A stretch of 63,237 nucleotides of DNA from Rubrivivax sp. (GCA_016789955.1 JAEUPB010000099.1:1-63237), one strand, 5' to 3'. Shown: positions 26,113-35,931, counted from the stretch's first letter. The notes: generated from the sequence alone by a model not told the origin. Made by a program: numbers and translations.

Positions 26113-26228
26113 CCACCGGGCGCCTCCACGCCCCGCGGGAGCGTGCTTCTGCGGCGCACTGCAACCCGCCTGGCTAGCCTAGGTCGCATCCGTCTCGACG
26201 GGCATCGGGCCTTACCCCTCCGAACAAG

Positions 26229-26882
26229 TCACCAGCCCGCCGGGAGCTTTCGCTTCAGCACGATTTGACGCTTGTCGAGCGTGACATAGCCGCCCTGTGT
26301 GAGCTGCGTGAAGATGCGACTGACCATCTCGCGCGATGAGCCGACGCGGTCGGCGATGTCCTGCTGGGTCAGCCGCTCCGTGACGATGCGATCGCCGGGG
26401 CCGCCACCCTCCATCGGCACAGCCAGCTCGTCGAGCAGCCTTGCCACGCGGCTGTAGACGTCTTCCAGCGCGAGGCGCTTGACGTTGTGCGTCGAGCGGC
26501 GCACGAGCCCGATCAGCTTGACGATCAGGTGCATCGCGAAGTCGGGGTGCGTGGCGAGGAACCCGCGCACCTCCGCGCCCGGCACCACGATGCACTCGCA
26601 GGGCTCGAGCGTCATCACCGAAGCCGAGCGCGGCCCGCCGTCGAGCGTCATCTCACCGAAGTACTCGCCGGGGCCGTGGGTGTTGTAGACGATCTCGCGG
26701 CCGTTGGGCGACGAGCCGTAGATCTTCACCCGCCCCTCGACGATGATGTAGAGCGAATCGCTGCGGTCGTCCTCGTGCACCAGCACGGTCTGCGCTGGAT
26801 AGCGCCGCACGCCGCCGCGCGCCGCGATGGCGCGGAGCAGTTCGTCCTTCAGCGGGCCGGAGTGATCGGGGCTCGGTTCCAT
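26229..26882 (-). CDS. Crp/Fnr family transcriptional regulator
   Basis: A 217-residue regulator with an N-terminal cyclic-nucleotide-binding fold (about 20-130, including GRVKIYGSSPNGREIVYNTHG) and a C-terminal winged helix whose recognition segment reads QQDIADRVGSSREMVSRIF. It lacks an N-terminal cysteine cluster, so it is not an iron-sulfur FNR; a nucleotide or other small ligand is more likely. The gene lies 10 bp downstream of the metallopeptidase gene on the same strand and may be co-transcribed with it. Targets are unknown. Confidence 0.88.
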   Translation of the reverse strand: MEPSPDHSGPLKDELLRAIAARGGVRRYPAQTVLVHEDDRSDSLYIIVEGRVKIYGSSPNGREIVYNTHGPGEYFGEMTLDGGPRSASVMTLEPCECIVVPGAEVRGFLATHPDFAMHLIVKLIGLVRRSTHNVKRLALEDVYSRVARLLDELAVPMEGGGPGDRIVTERLTQQDIADRVGSSREMVSRIFTQLTQGGYVTLDKRQIVLKRKLPAGW

Positions 26883-26892
26883 CACCTCGGGA

Positions 26893-27768
26893 TCACAGCG
26901 TGCGCTCGGAGAAGGTGTCGCAGGCCTTGACCTGCCCCGCCTCGAGCCCGCGCTTGAACCAGCGCACACGCTGCTCGCTGGAGCCGTGCGTGAACGAGTC
27001 GGGCACGACCGTCCCGCGGGCCTGGCGCTGCAGCGTGTCGTCGCCGATCTTCGACGCCGCATTCAGCGCTTCGGGGATGTCGTTCTGCTCCAGCCAGCCC
27101 TTGCCCTTCTGCGAGTGGTGCGTCCACACGCCGGCCAGGCAGTCGGCCTGCAGCTCGACGCGCACCGACACGCGGTTCATGTCGGCTTCGGACAATCGTC
27201 CGCGCATGCGGTCGACCTTCTCGGTGACGCCCATCAGCTGCTGCAGGTGGTGCCCGACCTCGTGCGCGATCACGTAGGCCTGCGCGAAGTCGCCCGGCGC
27301 GCCGAGGTTCGCCTGCAGCGTGCGGAAGAAGTCGAGGTCGAGGTAGACCTTGCGGTCGCCCGGGCAGTAGAACGGACCCATCGCCGCGTCGCCGCCGCCG
27401 CAGGCGGTGGGCGTGCGGCCGCTGTAGAGCACGAGCCGCGGTGCGTCGTAGCGCGCGTTCGACGCCGACAGCACGCGGCCCCACACGTCCTCGGTGTCGG
27501 CGAGCACGGTCGAGACGAACGCCGCCTGCCGATCCTCGGCTGGCGGCTTGCGTGCCGGCTGCTGCTGCGCCTGCGGGGCCATGTCGCCGCCACCCGAGAG
27601 CAGCCCCAGCACCGTGAGCGGGTTGATGCCGAACATCCAGCCGGCCACCAGCGCGACGACGATCGTGCCCACGCCGATGCCGCGGCCGCCGATCAGCCTC
27701 GGCCCGCCGCCGCCCATGCCGCGGCGGTCCTCGACGTTCTCGCTCTGGCGCTCACCTTCCCACTTCAT
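26893..27768 (-). CDS. Neutral zinc metallopeptidase (YpfJ family)
   Basis: A 291-residue protein with an N-terminal cytoplasmic segment, one transmembrane helix (about 31-55, GVGTIVVALVAGWMFG), a Gly/Gln/Pro-rich linker and a periplasmic metallopeptidase domain. The zinc motif HEVGHH lies at about residue 166. Conserved cysteines in ACGGG and FYCPGD fit the family, in which they may form a disulfide. E. coli YpfJ is the nearest familiar homologue; its physiological substrate is not established. It sits between dcd and the Crp/Fnr gene on the same strand. Confidence 0.88.
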   Translation of the reverse strand: MKWEGERQSENVEDRRGMGGGGPRLIGGRGIGVGTIVVALVAGWMFGINPLTVLGLLSGGGDMAPQAQQQPARKPPAEDRQAAFVSTVLADTEDVWGRVLSASNARYDAPRLVLYSGRTPTACGGGDAAMGPFYCPGDRKVYLDLDFFRTLQANLGAPGDFAQAYVIAHEVGHHLQQLMGVTEKVDRMRGRLSEADMNRVSVRVELQADCLAGVWTHHSQKGKGWLEQNDIPEALNAASKIGDDTLQRQARGTVVPDSFTHGSSEQRVRWFKRGLEAGQVKACDTFSERTL

Positions 27769-27784
27769 GCCGCGGCCCTCGGGG

Positions 27785-28354
<570 letters not shown>

Positions 28355-28420
28355 GGCGCAGCATTCTAGGAGGCGCCTCCGCGTCCTCTTCCGCCTCCGG
28401 CATGGCTACGATCGCCGGCC

Positions 28421-29455
28421 ATGCCGCCCTCCGATCCCCGTGTCGACCCCCGCACCGAACCGGTGCTCGTGATGGGCGCCGGCGCGATCGGCTGCTTCGT
28501 CGGCGGACGCCTGGCGGCCAGCGGCGTGCCGGTGCACTTCGTCGGCCGGCCCCGCGTGCTCGACGCCCTGCGCCTGCACGGGTTGACGCTCAGCGACCTG
28601 GAAGCGCCCACGCGCACGCTGCCGCCGCAGGCGTTGTCGGTGCAGGCCTCCTGCACAGGCCTCGCCGCCGGCCTCGTGCTGCTCACGGTGAAGAGTGGTG
28701 CGACCGAGGACGCCGCCCGCGAACTGGCCGCTGCGCTGCCGGCCGGTACGCTGGTGCTGTCGCTGCAGAACGGCATCGGCAACGCCGCCGCCGCACAGCG
28801 CGCCGCGCCGGGGCTGGTGTGCATCGCTGGCATGGTGCCGTTCAACGTCGCCGAGCAGCAGCCGGGCCACTACCACCGCGGCACCACCGGCGTGCTGGCA
28901 GCGCAGGACCACCCTGCCCTGCGCCCGTGGCGAGAGGCCTTCGCAACAGCCGGGCTGCCGCTGCAGCTGCACGCCGACCTGCGCGCCGTGCAGTGGGCCA
29001 AGCTGCTGCTGAACCTGAACAACCCGGTCAATGCGCTCTCGGGCCTGCCGCTGCGCGCGCAGTTGCTCGACCGCCGCTACCGCCGGGTGCTGGCTGCGCT
29101 GCAGGAGGAAGCCTTGGCGGCGCTGGCCGCCGCCGGCATCACCCCGGCGAAGCTGACGCCGCTGCCGCCGGGCCTGGTGCCGCGCGTGCTGCGGCTGCCC
29201 ACACCGCTGTTCCGGCTGGTGGCCGCGCGCATGCTGAAGATCGACGAACGCGCCCGCTCGAGCATGGCCGACGACCTCGCGCTCGGCCGGCCGACCGAGG
29301 TCGACGCGTTGTGCGGCGAGGTGGCGCGGCTGGCCGCGAGCACCGGCGGCGCGGCACCCCTGAACGAGCGCATGGTGAAGCTCGTGCAGGCATGGCCGCA
29401 GCAGCCGCGGCCGATCTCCTCACAGGAGCTGCTGCAGGAATTCGGCCTGCACTGA
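28421..29455 (+). CDS. 2-dehydropantoate 2-reductase family oxidoreductase
   Basis: A 344-residue NADPH-dependent reductase of the ketopantoate reductase family. The nucleotide-binding motif VMGAGAIGCFVGGRL lies at about 17-31, the conserved KS pair at about 92, and the catalytic lysine region WAKLLLNLNNPVNAL at about 192. The C-terminal all-helical domain is complete. It could supply pantoate for coenzyme A (PanE), but bacteria often carry several paralogues that reduce other 2-keto acids, so I leave the symbol empty. It is divergent from dcd. Confidence 0.85.
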   Translation: MPPSDPRVDPRTEPVLVMGAGAIGCFVGGRLAASGVPVHFVGRPRVLDALRLHGLTLSDLEAPTRTLPPQALSVQASCTGLAAGLVLLTVKSGATEDAARELAAALPAGTLVLSLQNGIGNAAAAQRAAPGLVCIAGMVPFNVAEQQPGHYHRGTTGVLAAQDHPALRPWREAFATAGLPLQLHADLRAVQWAKLLLNLNNPVNALSGLPLRAQLLDRRYRRVLAALQEEALAALAAAGITPAKLTPLPPGLVPRVLRLPTPLFRLVAARMLKIDERARSSMADDLALGRPTEVDALCGEVARLAASTGGAAPLNERMVKLVQAWPQQPRPISSQELLQEFGLH

Positions 29456-29467
29456 ACCGCCGCGCGG

Positions 29468-31729
29468 TCAGCGCATCAGGTACACCGGGCTCGACCAGAT
29501 GCGGTGGCCGTCCTCCAGCGTGATGCAGACGTGGATCGCATCGTCAGGGCCTGAGCCGCGCCGCGTGATGCGACGCGCGAAAGCAGCGTTCTGCACCGGG
29601 TTGCGATCGGGCAGCCGGAACAGCCGCATGCGCCGCGCGATGCCGCCGCCGGAATCGAGCACCACGTCCTCGAGACCGATCGAGGCCACCGGCAACTGCG
29701 CCCGCACGAGCGCCGTGTCGATCGCCAGCGTACCCGCCTGCGCGTCGGCCAGCATCACGTCGGCGCCGCCGAAGCCGCCGGTGGTCAGCGCCGTCCACGC
29801 GAGCTTGCCCGGCTCGACGTGGCGGATCTGCTTGTCGAGGTTCCAGAGGTTGATGGGCGTGTGGCGCTCGAAGGCGTTGCCCGCGAGCGTGGCCGAGCCG
29901 TCCCACACGCTCTGCCGGCCGCGGCCGCGGTACTCCGAGCCCTCCCAGAGGATGCGCAGCCGCCGGCCGAGATCGGCCGCTGCATACGGCCGCCAGGTCT
30001 CCAGCACCTGCATGCGGTTGCGGATCTCGATGCGCTCGATCGGCGCGCCCGCGGCGACGTCGACCTCCAGCGTCACCGCGTCGTCGGCGCAGCGAAGGAT
30101 GTCGCCCATGCGGGCGGTTGCCACGCGGTCGCACACCCGGCCTCCGAGCTGCGGATCGTCGTCGTACAGCTCGGCGGGCTCGTCGAAGCGCACTCGAACG
30201 TCCACGTGCGCCCGGCAGCCCGTGGTGGCGTAGTGGTGGCGCTTGCGCAATGCCTCGAACAAGGCGTCGCGCGTCAGCTCAGGCGCCAGCAGGCACGACA
30301 GGCCGCCGTACGCACCGAACAGCGACGCACCCGGGTGGCTCGCGCCGTGCCGACCCTTGTGCCCGTCGGAGTTCGCGAGGATGCCGACGCGGTAGCCCTG
30401 GTCGAAGGCGTCCTCCAGCAACCACTCGAAGGTGCCCCAGTCGGAGTGGATCTCGATGGAGCGCTCGATCTTCGCGTCGTGCGCCTGACGGATGTCGGCA
30501 TAGCGCCCGCCGATGTGCGCGAAGACGACGCAGTTCTCGCCCTCCAGTGCCTTGAACAGGTCGGCGGCGCTGTTCGCGTCGGTGTGCACGTCGCTCAGGT
30601 CTTCCACCAGCGCATGGTGCGAACGATGGATCTGCCGCCCCTCGTCGCGGAACATCACGTTGCGGTCGCCGCCCAGGCCGGTGTTGCCCGACCACTCGTA
30701 GCCCGGAAAGATGATGAAGCGGCCGTCGCGGTTGTATTCGGCGGTGAGGCGGTTCAGCTCTTCCCAGAATGGCGTGGTGATCTGGAAGTCGTTGCCCTGG
30801 TGGCTCATCGCGTCGAGGAAGGCGCGGTCGCGCGCGAACTCGATCAGCTCGCGCGCCGAGTTGGTGCCGATCGTCTCTTCCGATTGCCCGTGCAGGTCGG
30901 CCCAGAACGGCAGCAGCTCCACCGCCGCCACGATGCGCAGCGGGTTGCTGGTGCACACCGCCGTGCCGTTCGCATCGCGCACCGTGATGCGCAGCTCGCC
31001 CGGCTCGCGCACCGACAGGCCCTCGAGCGCGACGGCCAACGTGCCAGGCTCGATGTCGACGTAGCCCGGCAGGTTCTCCACCGGCACCGAGGATTCCAGG
31101 CTGAACCGCCCCTGCACGCGGTGGCTGGGGTTGCCCCAGCGGTCCTCGCCCTTGAAGCCGAGCGTGAAGGTCGCGCCCGCTCGCCGCTGCGTGGGCAGCA
31201 CGGCCTTGTGGAGCACCGGCGGCCCCGCCACCACCGGTACGGCCGGCTGGATCGGCAGCTCGACGAAGTTGTACGTGGCGAAGGCGTCCACCAGCACCTT
31301 GAACTCGAAGGTCGGTTCGGTGAAGGTCTGCATGCGGATGCCCGGCGAGCCCTGGCGTCGGTCGCCGATGCGCACGGTGATCGTCTCGCCCTCGCGCAGG
31401 AATCCGCGTTGCACGCGGATGGCGATGGTCTTGTCCCAGGGGCGCACGTTGCCCTTCTGGTCGTAGCGCAGCTCCAGCACCGCGCCGTTGCTGGCCTCGG
31501 CCGTCACGTAGTTCCAGCCGGTCGGGTTGTCGAACTGCGGCTTGCCCATGTCGCTGGCGAATCGGTGCACGATCTTCAGGCCGCCGGTGTCGTCGATGCC
31601 GAAATAGCCTGCGGTGTAGGTCAGCGTGTACGACCCGAACGCGCCGGCGTCGACCGGATCGGTGGGCGTGATGGTCGCGTGGCCGACACGGTCGCGCAGG
31701 TAGGTGGAGTGGAAGGCGTTGTTGCGCAC
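29468..31729 (-). CDS. DUF3604 protein (PHP-like metal-dependent phosphoesterase fold)
   Basis: A 753-residue protein. The first 330 residues contain beta-rich regions; the central part has histidine- and aspartate-rich motifs typical of PHP-like metal sites: FWADLHGQSEE (about 340), SHQGNDF, FPGYEWSGN, FAHIGG, and ANSDGHKGRHG (about 480). Proteins with DUF3604 are mostly uncharacterised. I chose the GTG at 31729 because GGGAG lies 9 nt before it and it falls 17 bp after the stop of the preceding gene; reading frame extends further but overlaps that gene. It is the last gene of the GntR-Bug-ComA operon. Confidence 0.82.
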   Translation of the reverse strand: MRNNAFHSTYLRDRVGHATITPTDPVDAGAFGSYTLTYTAGYFGIDDTGGLKIVHRFASDMGKPQFDNPTGWNYVTAEASNGAVLELRYDQKGNVRPWDKTIAIRVQRGFLREGETITVRIGDRRQGSPGIRMQTFTEPTFEFKVLVDAFATYNFVELPIQPAVPVVAGPPVLHKAVLPTQRRAGATFTLGFKGEDRWGNPSHRVQGRFSLESSVPVENLPGYVDIEPGTLAVALEGLSVREPGELRITVRDANGTAVCTSNPLRIVAAVELLPFWADLHGQSEETIGTNSARELIEFARDRAFLDAMSHQGNDFQITTPFWEELNRLTAEYNRDGRFIIFPGYEWSGNTGLGGDRNVMFRDEGRQIHRSHHALVEDLSDVHTDANSAADLFKALEGENCVVFAHIGGRYADIRQAHDAKIERSIEIHSDWGTFEWLLEDAFDQGYRVGILANSDGHKGRHGASHPGASLFGAYGGLSCLLAPELTRDALFEALRKRHHYATTGCRAHVDVRVRFDEPAELYDDDPQLGGRVCDRVATARMGDILRCADDAVTLEVDVAAGAPIERIEIRNRMQVLETWRPYAAADLGRRLRILWEGSEYRGRGRQSVWDGSATLAGNAFERHTPINLWNLDKQIRHVEPGKLAWTALTTGGFGGADVMLADAQAGTLAIDTALVRAQLPVASIGLEDVVLDSGGGIARRMRLFRLPDRNPVQNAAFARRITRRGSGPDDAIHVCITLEDGHRIWSSPVYLMR

Positions 31730-31746
31730 GGTGGAGGCTCCCGGGA

Positions 31747-32544
31747 TCAGCCGTGCAGCGGGCCGGCGGTGCCCAGCCCGGTGCGCAGCGCTTCGGTGTC
31801 CATGATGGTCTTCACGTCGATGTTGGCGAGGTTCACGTCGGGGCCGAATTCGCGCAGCACCGACTTCTTCATCACCTCGATGTCGCAGCTGCGCACACCC
31901 GCGATCCACGGTCCCGGCAGCTCGATCATGATGCGGTCGGCCGGCAGCCCCTCGCGCAGCACGCGCAGCGTCTCCTCGTGCACGGCACCGTCTCGCACCA
32001 GCTCGGCCGCCTCCACCAGCACCAGCTCGGCGCCGGCGTCGAAGCAGATGCGCGCCTGCTCGACCAGCAGCGCCGGGTTGCTCAGCGTCTCCTTCGAGCC
32101 CACCTCGCCGAACACGTGCAGCCCGGCGCGGCAGGCGCCGCTGATCTGCCCGTGGCGCTGCGCGTCGGTGAGCGGCACGGTGTTGTCGGAGATCTCGATG
32201 GTGTCGAAGCCGAGCGACAGCGCCTCCTCGTAGAAGCGCGGCAGCGCCGCCTCGCCGAGCGTCGCGAACACGTACTCGTGGAACTGCCCGCCGATGAAGG
32301 GCCGCACCTGCGCGGACTTCAGCATCCGCAGCTTCTCGACCAGCACGTCGCGGGGGTACAGCCGCGACAGGCCGGTCTTGATCTTCATGATGTCGATGTG
32401 CGCGCCGGCGGTGCGCAGCACGTCGGCGAGGTAGCCGTTGGGCAGGCCGTCGTCGATGACCATCGACAGCCCGCGGCTGCGCGGCTTGGCGGTGCTGCGC
32501 CGCGGGTCGATCGGCACGAACGAGAAGGGAGCGGGCGCGTTCAT
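31747..32544 (-). CDS. Phosphosulfolactate synthase-like protein (ComA family)
   Basis: A 265-residue TIM-barrel protein resembling (2R)-phospho-3-sulfolactate synthase, the enzyme that adds sulfite to phosphoenolpyruvate in coenzyme M synthesis. Matches include the N-terminal GLSMVIDDGL strand, the IDIMKIKTG segment (about 50-58), IEISDNTVPL (about 121-130) and the LVLVEAAELVRDG region (about 185). Coenzyme M is not expected here, so a sulfolactate-related or unrelated C-C or C-S lyase/synthase role is more likely. The start overlaps the stop of the Bug protein (4 bp), showing coupling. Confidence 0.75.
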   Translation of the reverse strand: MNAPAPFSFVPIDPRRSTAKPRSRGLSMVIDDGLPNGYLADVLRTAGAHIDIMKIKTGLSRLYPRDVLVEKLRMLKSAQVRPFIGGQFHEYVFATLGEAALPRFYEEALSLGFDTIEISDNTVPLTDAQRHGQISGACRAGLHVFGEVGSKETLSNPALLVEQARICFDAGAELVLVEAAELVRDGAVHEETLRVLREGLPADRIMIELPGPWIAGVRSCDIEVMKKSVLREFGPDVNLANIDVKTIMDTEALRTGLGTAGPLHG

Positions 32545-33518
32545 TCGGGGGTCAGTCCGGCGAGCTTGTACATGCGCGCGAAGCGCTCGCGATCGGCGGC
32601 CAGGAATGCCTTGAACTCCGCGGGTGCCGTGCCGACCGGCTCGATGCCCATGGCCAGCAGCCGGGCCCTGGTCTCGGGCGCCGTGACCACCTCGCGGATC
32701 GCGGCCTGCGCCTTCTGCACCACGTCGTCGGGCGTCCTCGCCGGCGCGAACACGCCCATCCAGTGCGTGGCCTCGAAGCCCTTCAGGCCGGGCGATTCGG
32801 CGACCGTCGGCAGGTCGGCCGCAAACGCCGCGCGCTCCGACTGCGTGACCGCCAGCGCCACCAGCTTGCCCGACTTGATGTGCCCCATCACCGGCGCCAT
32901 GCCGACGATGGCCAGCGGCGTCTGCCCGCCGACCACGTCGTTCACCGCCGGGCCGGCGCCCTTGTACGGGATGTGCACGAGGTCGATGCCGGCCAGGTTG
33001 TTCAGCAGTTCGCCCGCCAGGTGCTGCGAGCTGGCGTTGCCCGCCGTGCCGAAGCTGAACTTGCCCGGGTTGGCCTTGACCTTCGCGATCAGCTCGGGCA
33101 CCGACTTCACTCCGACCGCCGGGTTGGCCACCACCACCAGCGGCGTCATGCCGGCCAGCGTGACGGGCGCCAGATCCTTCGAAGGGTCGTAGCGCATCGA
33201 CTTGTAGGCCGTGGGCGCGATGACGATCTCGGCCGGCGATGCGAAGAGGAACGTGTAGCCGTCGGGTTGCGCGCGCGCGACGGCCTCGGCGCCGATCATC
33301 CCGTTGGCCCCGGCCTTGTTGTCGACGACGACCGTCTGGCCCCAGCGCGCGGAGAGACGCTCGGCAACGATGCGCGCCATCGCGTCGTGCCCGCCGCCCG
33401 GTGCATAGGGCACGAGCAGCGTCACCGTGCGCGCGGGCCAGGTCTGCGACCAGGCGGAAGACGTGGCCAGCGCCAGAACGGCGGCCGACGTGAACGACAG
33501 CAGCAACGAACGCCTCAT
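32541..33518 (-). CDS. Tripartite tricarboxylate transporter (Bug family) periplasmic binding protein
   Basis: A 325-residue solute receptor with a signal peptide (cleavage after about 25, WSQTWP). The family hallmark follows: VTLLVPYAPGGGHDAMAR and the IGAEAVARAQPDGYT segment. Such proteins, very numerous in Burkholderiales, bind carboxylates and related small acids. No membrane components (TctA/TctB) are encoded here; they may be shared from elsewhere or the receptor may act in sensing. Genetic coupling to the ComA-like protein suggests an acidic, possibly sulfonated, ligand; that is inference. Confidence 0.92.
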   Translation of the reverse strand: MRRSLLLSFTSAAVLALATSSAWSQTWPARTVTLLVPYAPGGGHDAMARIVAERLSARWGQTVVVDNKAGANGMIGAEAVARAQPDGYTFLFASPAEIVIAPTAYKSMRYDPSKDLAPVTLAGMTPLVVVANPAVGVKSVPELIAKVKANPGKFSFGTAGNASSQHLAGELLNNLAGIDLVHIPYKGAGPAVNDVVGGQTPLAIVGMAPVMGHIKSGKLVALAVTQSERAAFAADLPTVAESPGLKGFEATHWMGVFAPARTPDDVVQKAQAAIREVVTAPETRARLLAMGIEPVGTAPAEFKAFLAADRERFARMYKLAGLTPE

Positions 33519-33562
33519 CGCGAGACTCCTCGATCGAGGTGACACGTGGAACGGCCGCCCGG

Positions 33563-34342
33563 CTACGCGCCCGGCGGGTTGAAGTCGAGCTTGAGCGCGC
33601 ACGCCCCCGGCGGCACGCTCATCACCTGGAAGCTGATCGGCACGCGCCCGTAGCTTCGCGCCGTGATGTGCACCTGCATGCCGATGGTGCCCGCCTGCAC
33701 GCCCATCAGGCGAGCATCGGGCGCCTCGATCGCCCGCGTGTAGGCCAGCCCTTCGGACGACAGCGTCGGTGCGGCGAAGTCGCCGGCCAGCACGTCCTTG
33801 AGGTTGGTGTCGGCCAGGCGCCTGGCTGCCATGCGCAGCAGGCGCCCGAAGCGCGTGGCCGGCAGGTACATGCGACTGGCACAGGTGAAACGGCCGTCGA
33901 CATCGACCTGCCGCATCAGCAGCACCCAGCCTTTCGGATCGAGGCCGAGCACCTCGGACCAGGGGCCGGTGGCCGTGACGAGCTGGCGGTCGACCACCGT
34001 GGCGTAGATCGGCAGCTCGGCGCCGCCCTCGGGCGCCACGAAGCGGAAGTGCCACGAGCCGGCGATGGCCTTGCGCACCTCGCCGACGAAGGTGCCGTGG
34101 CCGTGCCGGCGCACGAGGAAACCCTCGTCCATCAGCCGCCCGAGCGCCTTCTGCGTGGTGCCCAGGCTCAGGCCCAGCGCCTCGCTCAGCTCGCGCTCGC
34201 CGATGACCTTGCTGCCCAGCGGCAGCTCGCCGGCCTGCACGGCCGCGGCGATGGCGTCGCGCAGCCGCACGTGCTTGGGCACCGCCGCCGGCAGCTCGGC
34301 ATAGCGCTGCAGGATGGGCGACGAAGGCGCGGCGGAAGTCAC
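33563..34342 (-). CDS. GntR-family transcriptional regulator with UTRA domain
   Basis: About 259 residues. The N-terminal winged helix (about 22-90) contains SKVIGERELSEALGLSLGTTQKALGRLMDEGFLVRRHGHGT, split here by motif: ERELSEALG and TTQKALGRL, as in GntR/HutC repressors. A UTRA-type ligand domain fills the C-terminal half. I prefer the GTG at 34342: a sigma-70-like promoter ends 7 nt before it, so the longer TTG start at 34378 would sit in the -35 box. The gene precedes the Bug, ComA-like and DUF3604 genes on the same strand and is probably their local regulator. Confidence 0.83.
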   Translation of the reverse strand: MTSAAPSSPILQRYAELPAAVPKHVRLRDAIAAAVQAGELPLGSKVIGERELSEALGLSLGTTQKALGRLMDEGFLVRRHGHGTFVGEVRKAIAGSWHFRFVAPEGGAELPIYATVVDRQLVTATGPWSEVLGLDPKGWVLLMRQVDVDGRFTCASRMYLPATRFGRLLRMAARRLADTNLKDVLAGDFAAPTLSSEGLAYTRAIEAPDARLMGVQAGTIGMQVHITARSYGRVPISFQVMSVPPGACALKLDFNPPGA

Positions 34343-34349
34343 GCGGCGC

Positions 34350-34395
34350 AGTGTAGGCAAGCCGGTCGAAATGTGCAACAGAGCTATAGAGCTCT
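34350..34395 (-). promoter_or_regulatory. Predicted gntR promoter and operator
   Basis: On the minus strand TTGCAC (34378-34373) and TACACT (34355-34350) are separated by exactly 17 bp, a good sigma-70 match. Just upstream of the -35 is the palindrome AGAGCT-ATAG-AGCTCT (34380-34395), a plausible operator for the GntR protein itself. The GTG start codon lies 7 nt after the -10, suggesting a leaderless mRNA. Confidence 0.6.
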
Positions 34396-34417
34396 CGGGC
34401 TCCAGGCCAGCGCCGTG

Positions 34418-35248
34418 CTACGTCGCCCACATGCGCAGCGGCGCCGGCTCCATCTGCCACAGCGCCTGCCGCCACGCACCGCGCACCTCGCGCGTCAGCA
34501 GCGCCAGCGGCTCGATGCGGTCGGCCAGCGCACGCACGACCACCAGCCGCGGCTGCAGCGCGGTGGCCGCGGCGTCCACCGTGCCGGCCGCGATGCAGCG
34601 GCGCGCCGCCTCCACGGCGGCCTCGCCTAGCGCTTCCGCGTCGGCGGTGCCTTCGCCGCAGGCCCACCACATCGTGGCCAGCGCACGGCGCCCGCCCAGG
34701 CCCACCGGGGAATCGAGCAGCAGCCGATCGGCGGCATCCAGGCGCCCGCGTTCCAGCCACAGGCCAGGGACCTCCAGATGCTGGTCGTAGCGCCCGTGCT
34801 CGAAGCGCTCGCCCGACGCCGGCAGGCCGAGCGCCAGCAGGTCCCAGCCGATCAGCTGCGCCTGCGGCCCGAGGTCGAAGCGCAACCCGCCTCCGGCCCG
34901 CGCGCCGTCGTGCACCAGCGTCTCGGCCGGCAGCCATTCGAGGCGCGCGCCGGCACCGACGCGCATCACGGTCCGCTGCGAGGCCTCGGCCCCGTCGCTG
35001 CGGTACCAGCGCGTGGCGCCGGGCGTGGAGACGACGGCGTGCGCGCCCTCGCCTACGTCGCCGTCGATCACGAGGCGGTCTCCGCCGACGATGCCACCCG
35101 GCGGATGCACGATGACGTGGTGGCACACCGCCGGTCCTTCCGGGTACAGCGCCTTCAGCACGCGCAGCGGCCCGCGGTGCGCGAAGGTGGAGACGGTGCG
35201 CTCGTCCTCTCGGCGCCACGCCAGCCGCAGTTCGGCTTCCCAGCCCAT
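34418..35248 (-). CDS. ureD: Urease accessory protein UreD
   Basis: A 276-residue chaperone that binds apo-urease and, with UreF and UreG, delivers nickel. Family signs are the N-terminal GPLRVLKALYPEGPAVCHHVIVHPPGGIVGGD region (quoted in part: VIVHPPGGIVGGD, about 46-58), ATRWYRSDGAEA and WLPAETLVHDGA. It starts at MGWEAELRLAW. Here ureD is the last urease gene, 29 bp after ureG, whereas in many proteobacterial clusters it is the first. The end lies near the gntR promoter region of the next operon. Confidence 0.93.
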   Translation of the reverse strand: MGWEAELRLAWRREDERTVSTFAHRGPLRVLKALYPEGPAVCHHVIVHPPGGIVGGDRLVIDGDVGEGAHAVVSTPGATRWYRSDGAEASQRTVMRVGAGARLEWLPAETLVHDGARAGGGLRFDLGPQAQLIGWDLLALGLPASGERFEHGRYDQHLEVPGLWLERGRLDAADRLLLDSPVGLGGRRALATMWWACGEGTADAEALGEAAVEAARRCIAAGTVDAAATALQPRLVVVRALADRIEPLALLTREVRGAWRQALWQMEPAPLRMWAT

Positions 35249-35277
35249 CCGAGGCGGATCGGATCGCGAGTCGTTGC

Positions 35278-35931
35278 TCAGGCGTGCGCCTCGACCAGCA
35301 GCCCGCGCTGCTCGATGAACGACACCACGTCGGCGAGACCCGTGAGCGTCTTCAGGTTCGTCATCACGTAGGGCTTGCCGCCGCGCATGCGCCTGGTGTC
35401 GGCCTCCATCACCGCGAGATCGGCGCCCACGTGCGGCGCGAGGTCGGTCTTGTTGATGACGAACAGGTCGCTCTTCGTGATGCCCGGGCCGCCCTTGCGC
35501 GGGATCTTCTCGCCGGCGGCAGTGTCGATGACGTAGATCGTCAGGTCCGAGAGCTCGGGGCTGAAGGTGGCCGCGAGGTTGTCGCCGCCGCTCTCGATGA
35601 ACACGATGTCGGCCTGCGGGAAGCGCTCGAGCATGCGGTCCACCGCCTCGAGGTTGATCGATGCGTCCTCGCGGATCGCCGTGTGCGGGCAGCCGCCGGT
35701 CTCCACGCCCATGATGCGTTCGGCGGGCAGCGCGCCGGCCACCGTCAAGAGCCGCTGGTCCTCCTTCGTGTAGATGTCGTTGGTCACGACCACCAGGTCC
35801 CAGCGCTCGCGCATGGTCTTGCAGAGCATCTCGACCAGCGTGGTCTTGCCCGAGCCGACGGGGCCGCCGACGCCCACGCGCAGCGGCGGGAGCTTCTTGG
35901 TCCGGCCGGGGATGCGATGCAGCAGGGTCAT
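35278..35931 (-). CDS. ureG: Urease accessory GTPase UreG
   Basis: A 217-residue SIMIBI-class GTPase that powers nickel insertion into urease. The P-loop [13 protein letters not shown] lies at about 20-32; other motifs are [13 protein letters not shown] (with the nickel-binding CPH), [15 protein letters not shown] and the NKTDLAP base-recognition loop (about 160). The start codon overlaps the ureF stop (ATGA), so ureF and ureG are coupled. Confidence 0.97.
   Translation of the reverse strand: MTLLHRIPGRTKKLPPLRVGVGGPVGSGKTTLVEMLCKTMRERWDLVVVTNDIYTKEDQRLLTVAGALPAERIMGVETGGCPHTAIREDASINLEAVDRMLERFPQADIVFIESGGDNLAATFSPELSDLTIYVIDTAAGEKIPRKGGPGITKSDLFVINKTDLAPHVGADLAVMEADTRRMRGGKPYVMTNLKTLTGLADVVSFIEQRGLLVEAHA

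Noticed and set aside
34342-34378. TTG start at 34378 for the GntR regulator
   Set aside because: The TTG forms the -35 element of a well-spaced promoter, and the GTG at 34342 follows the -10 directly.
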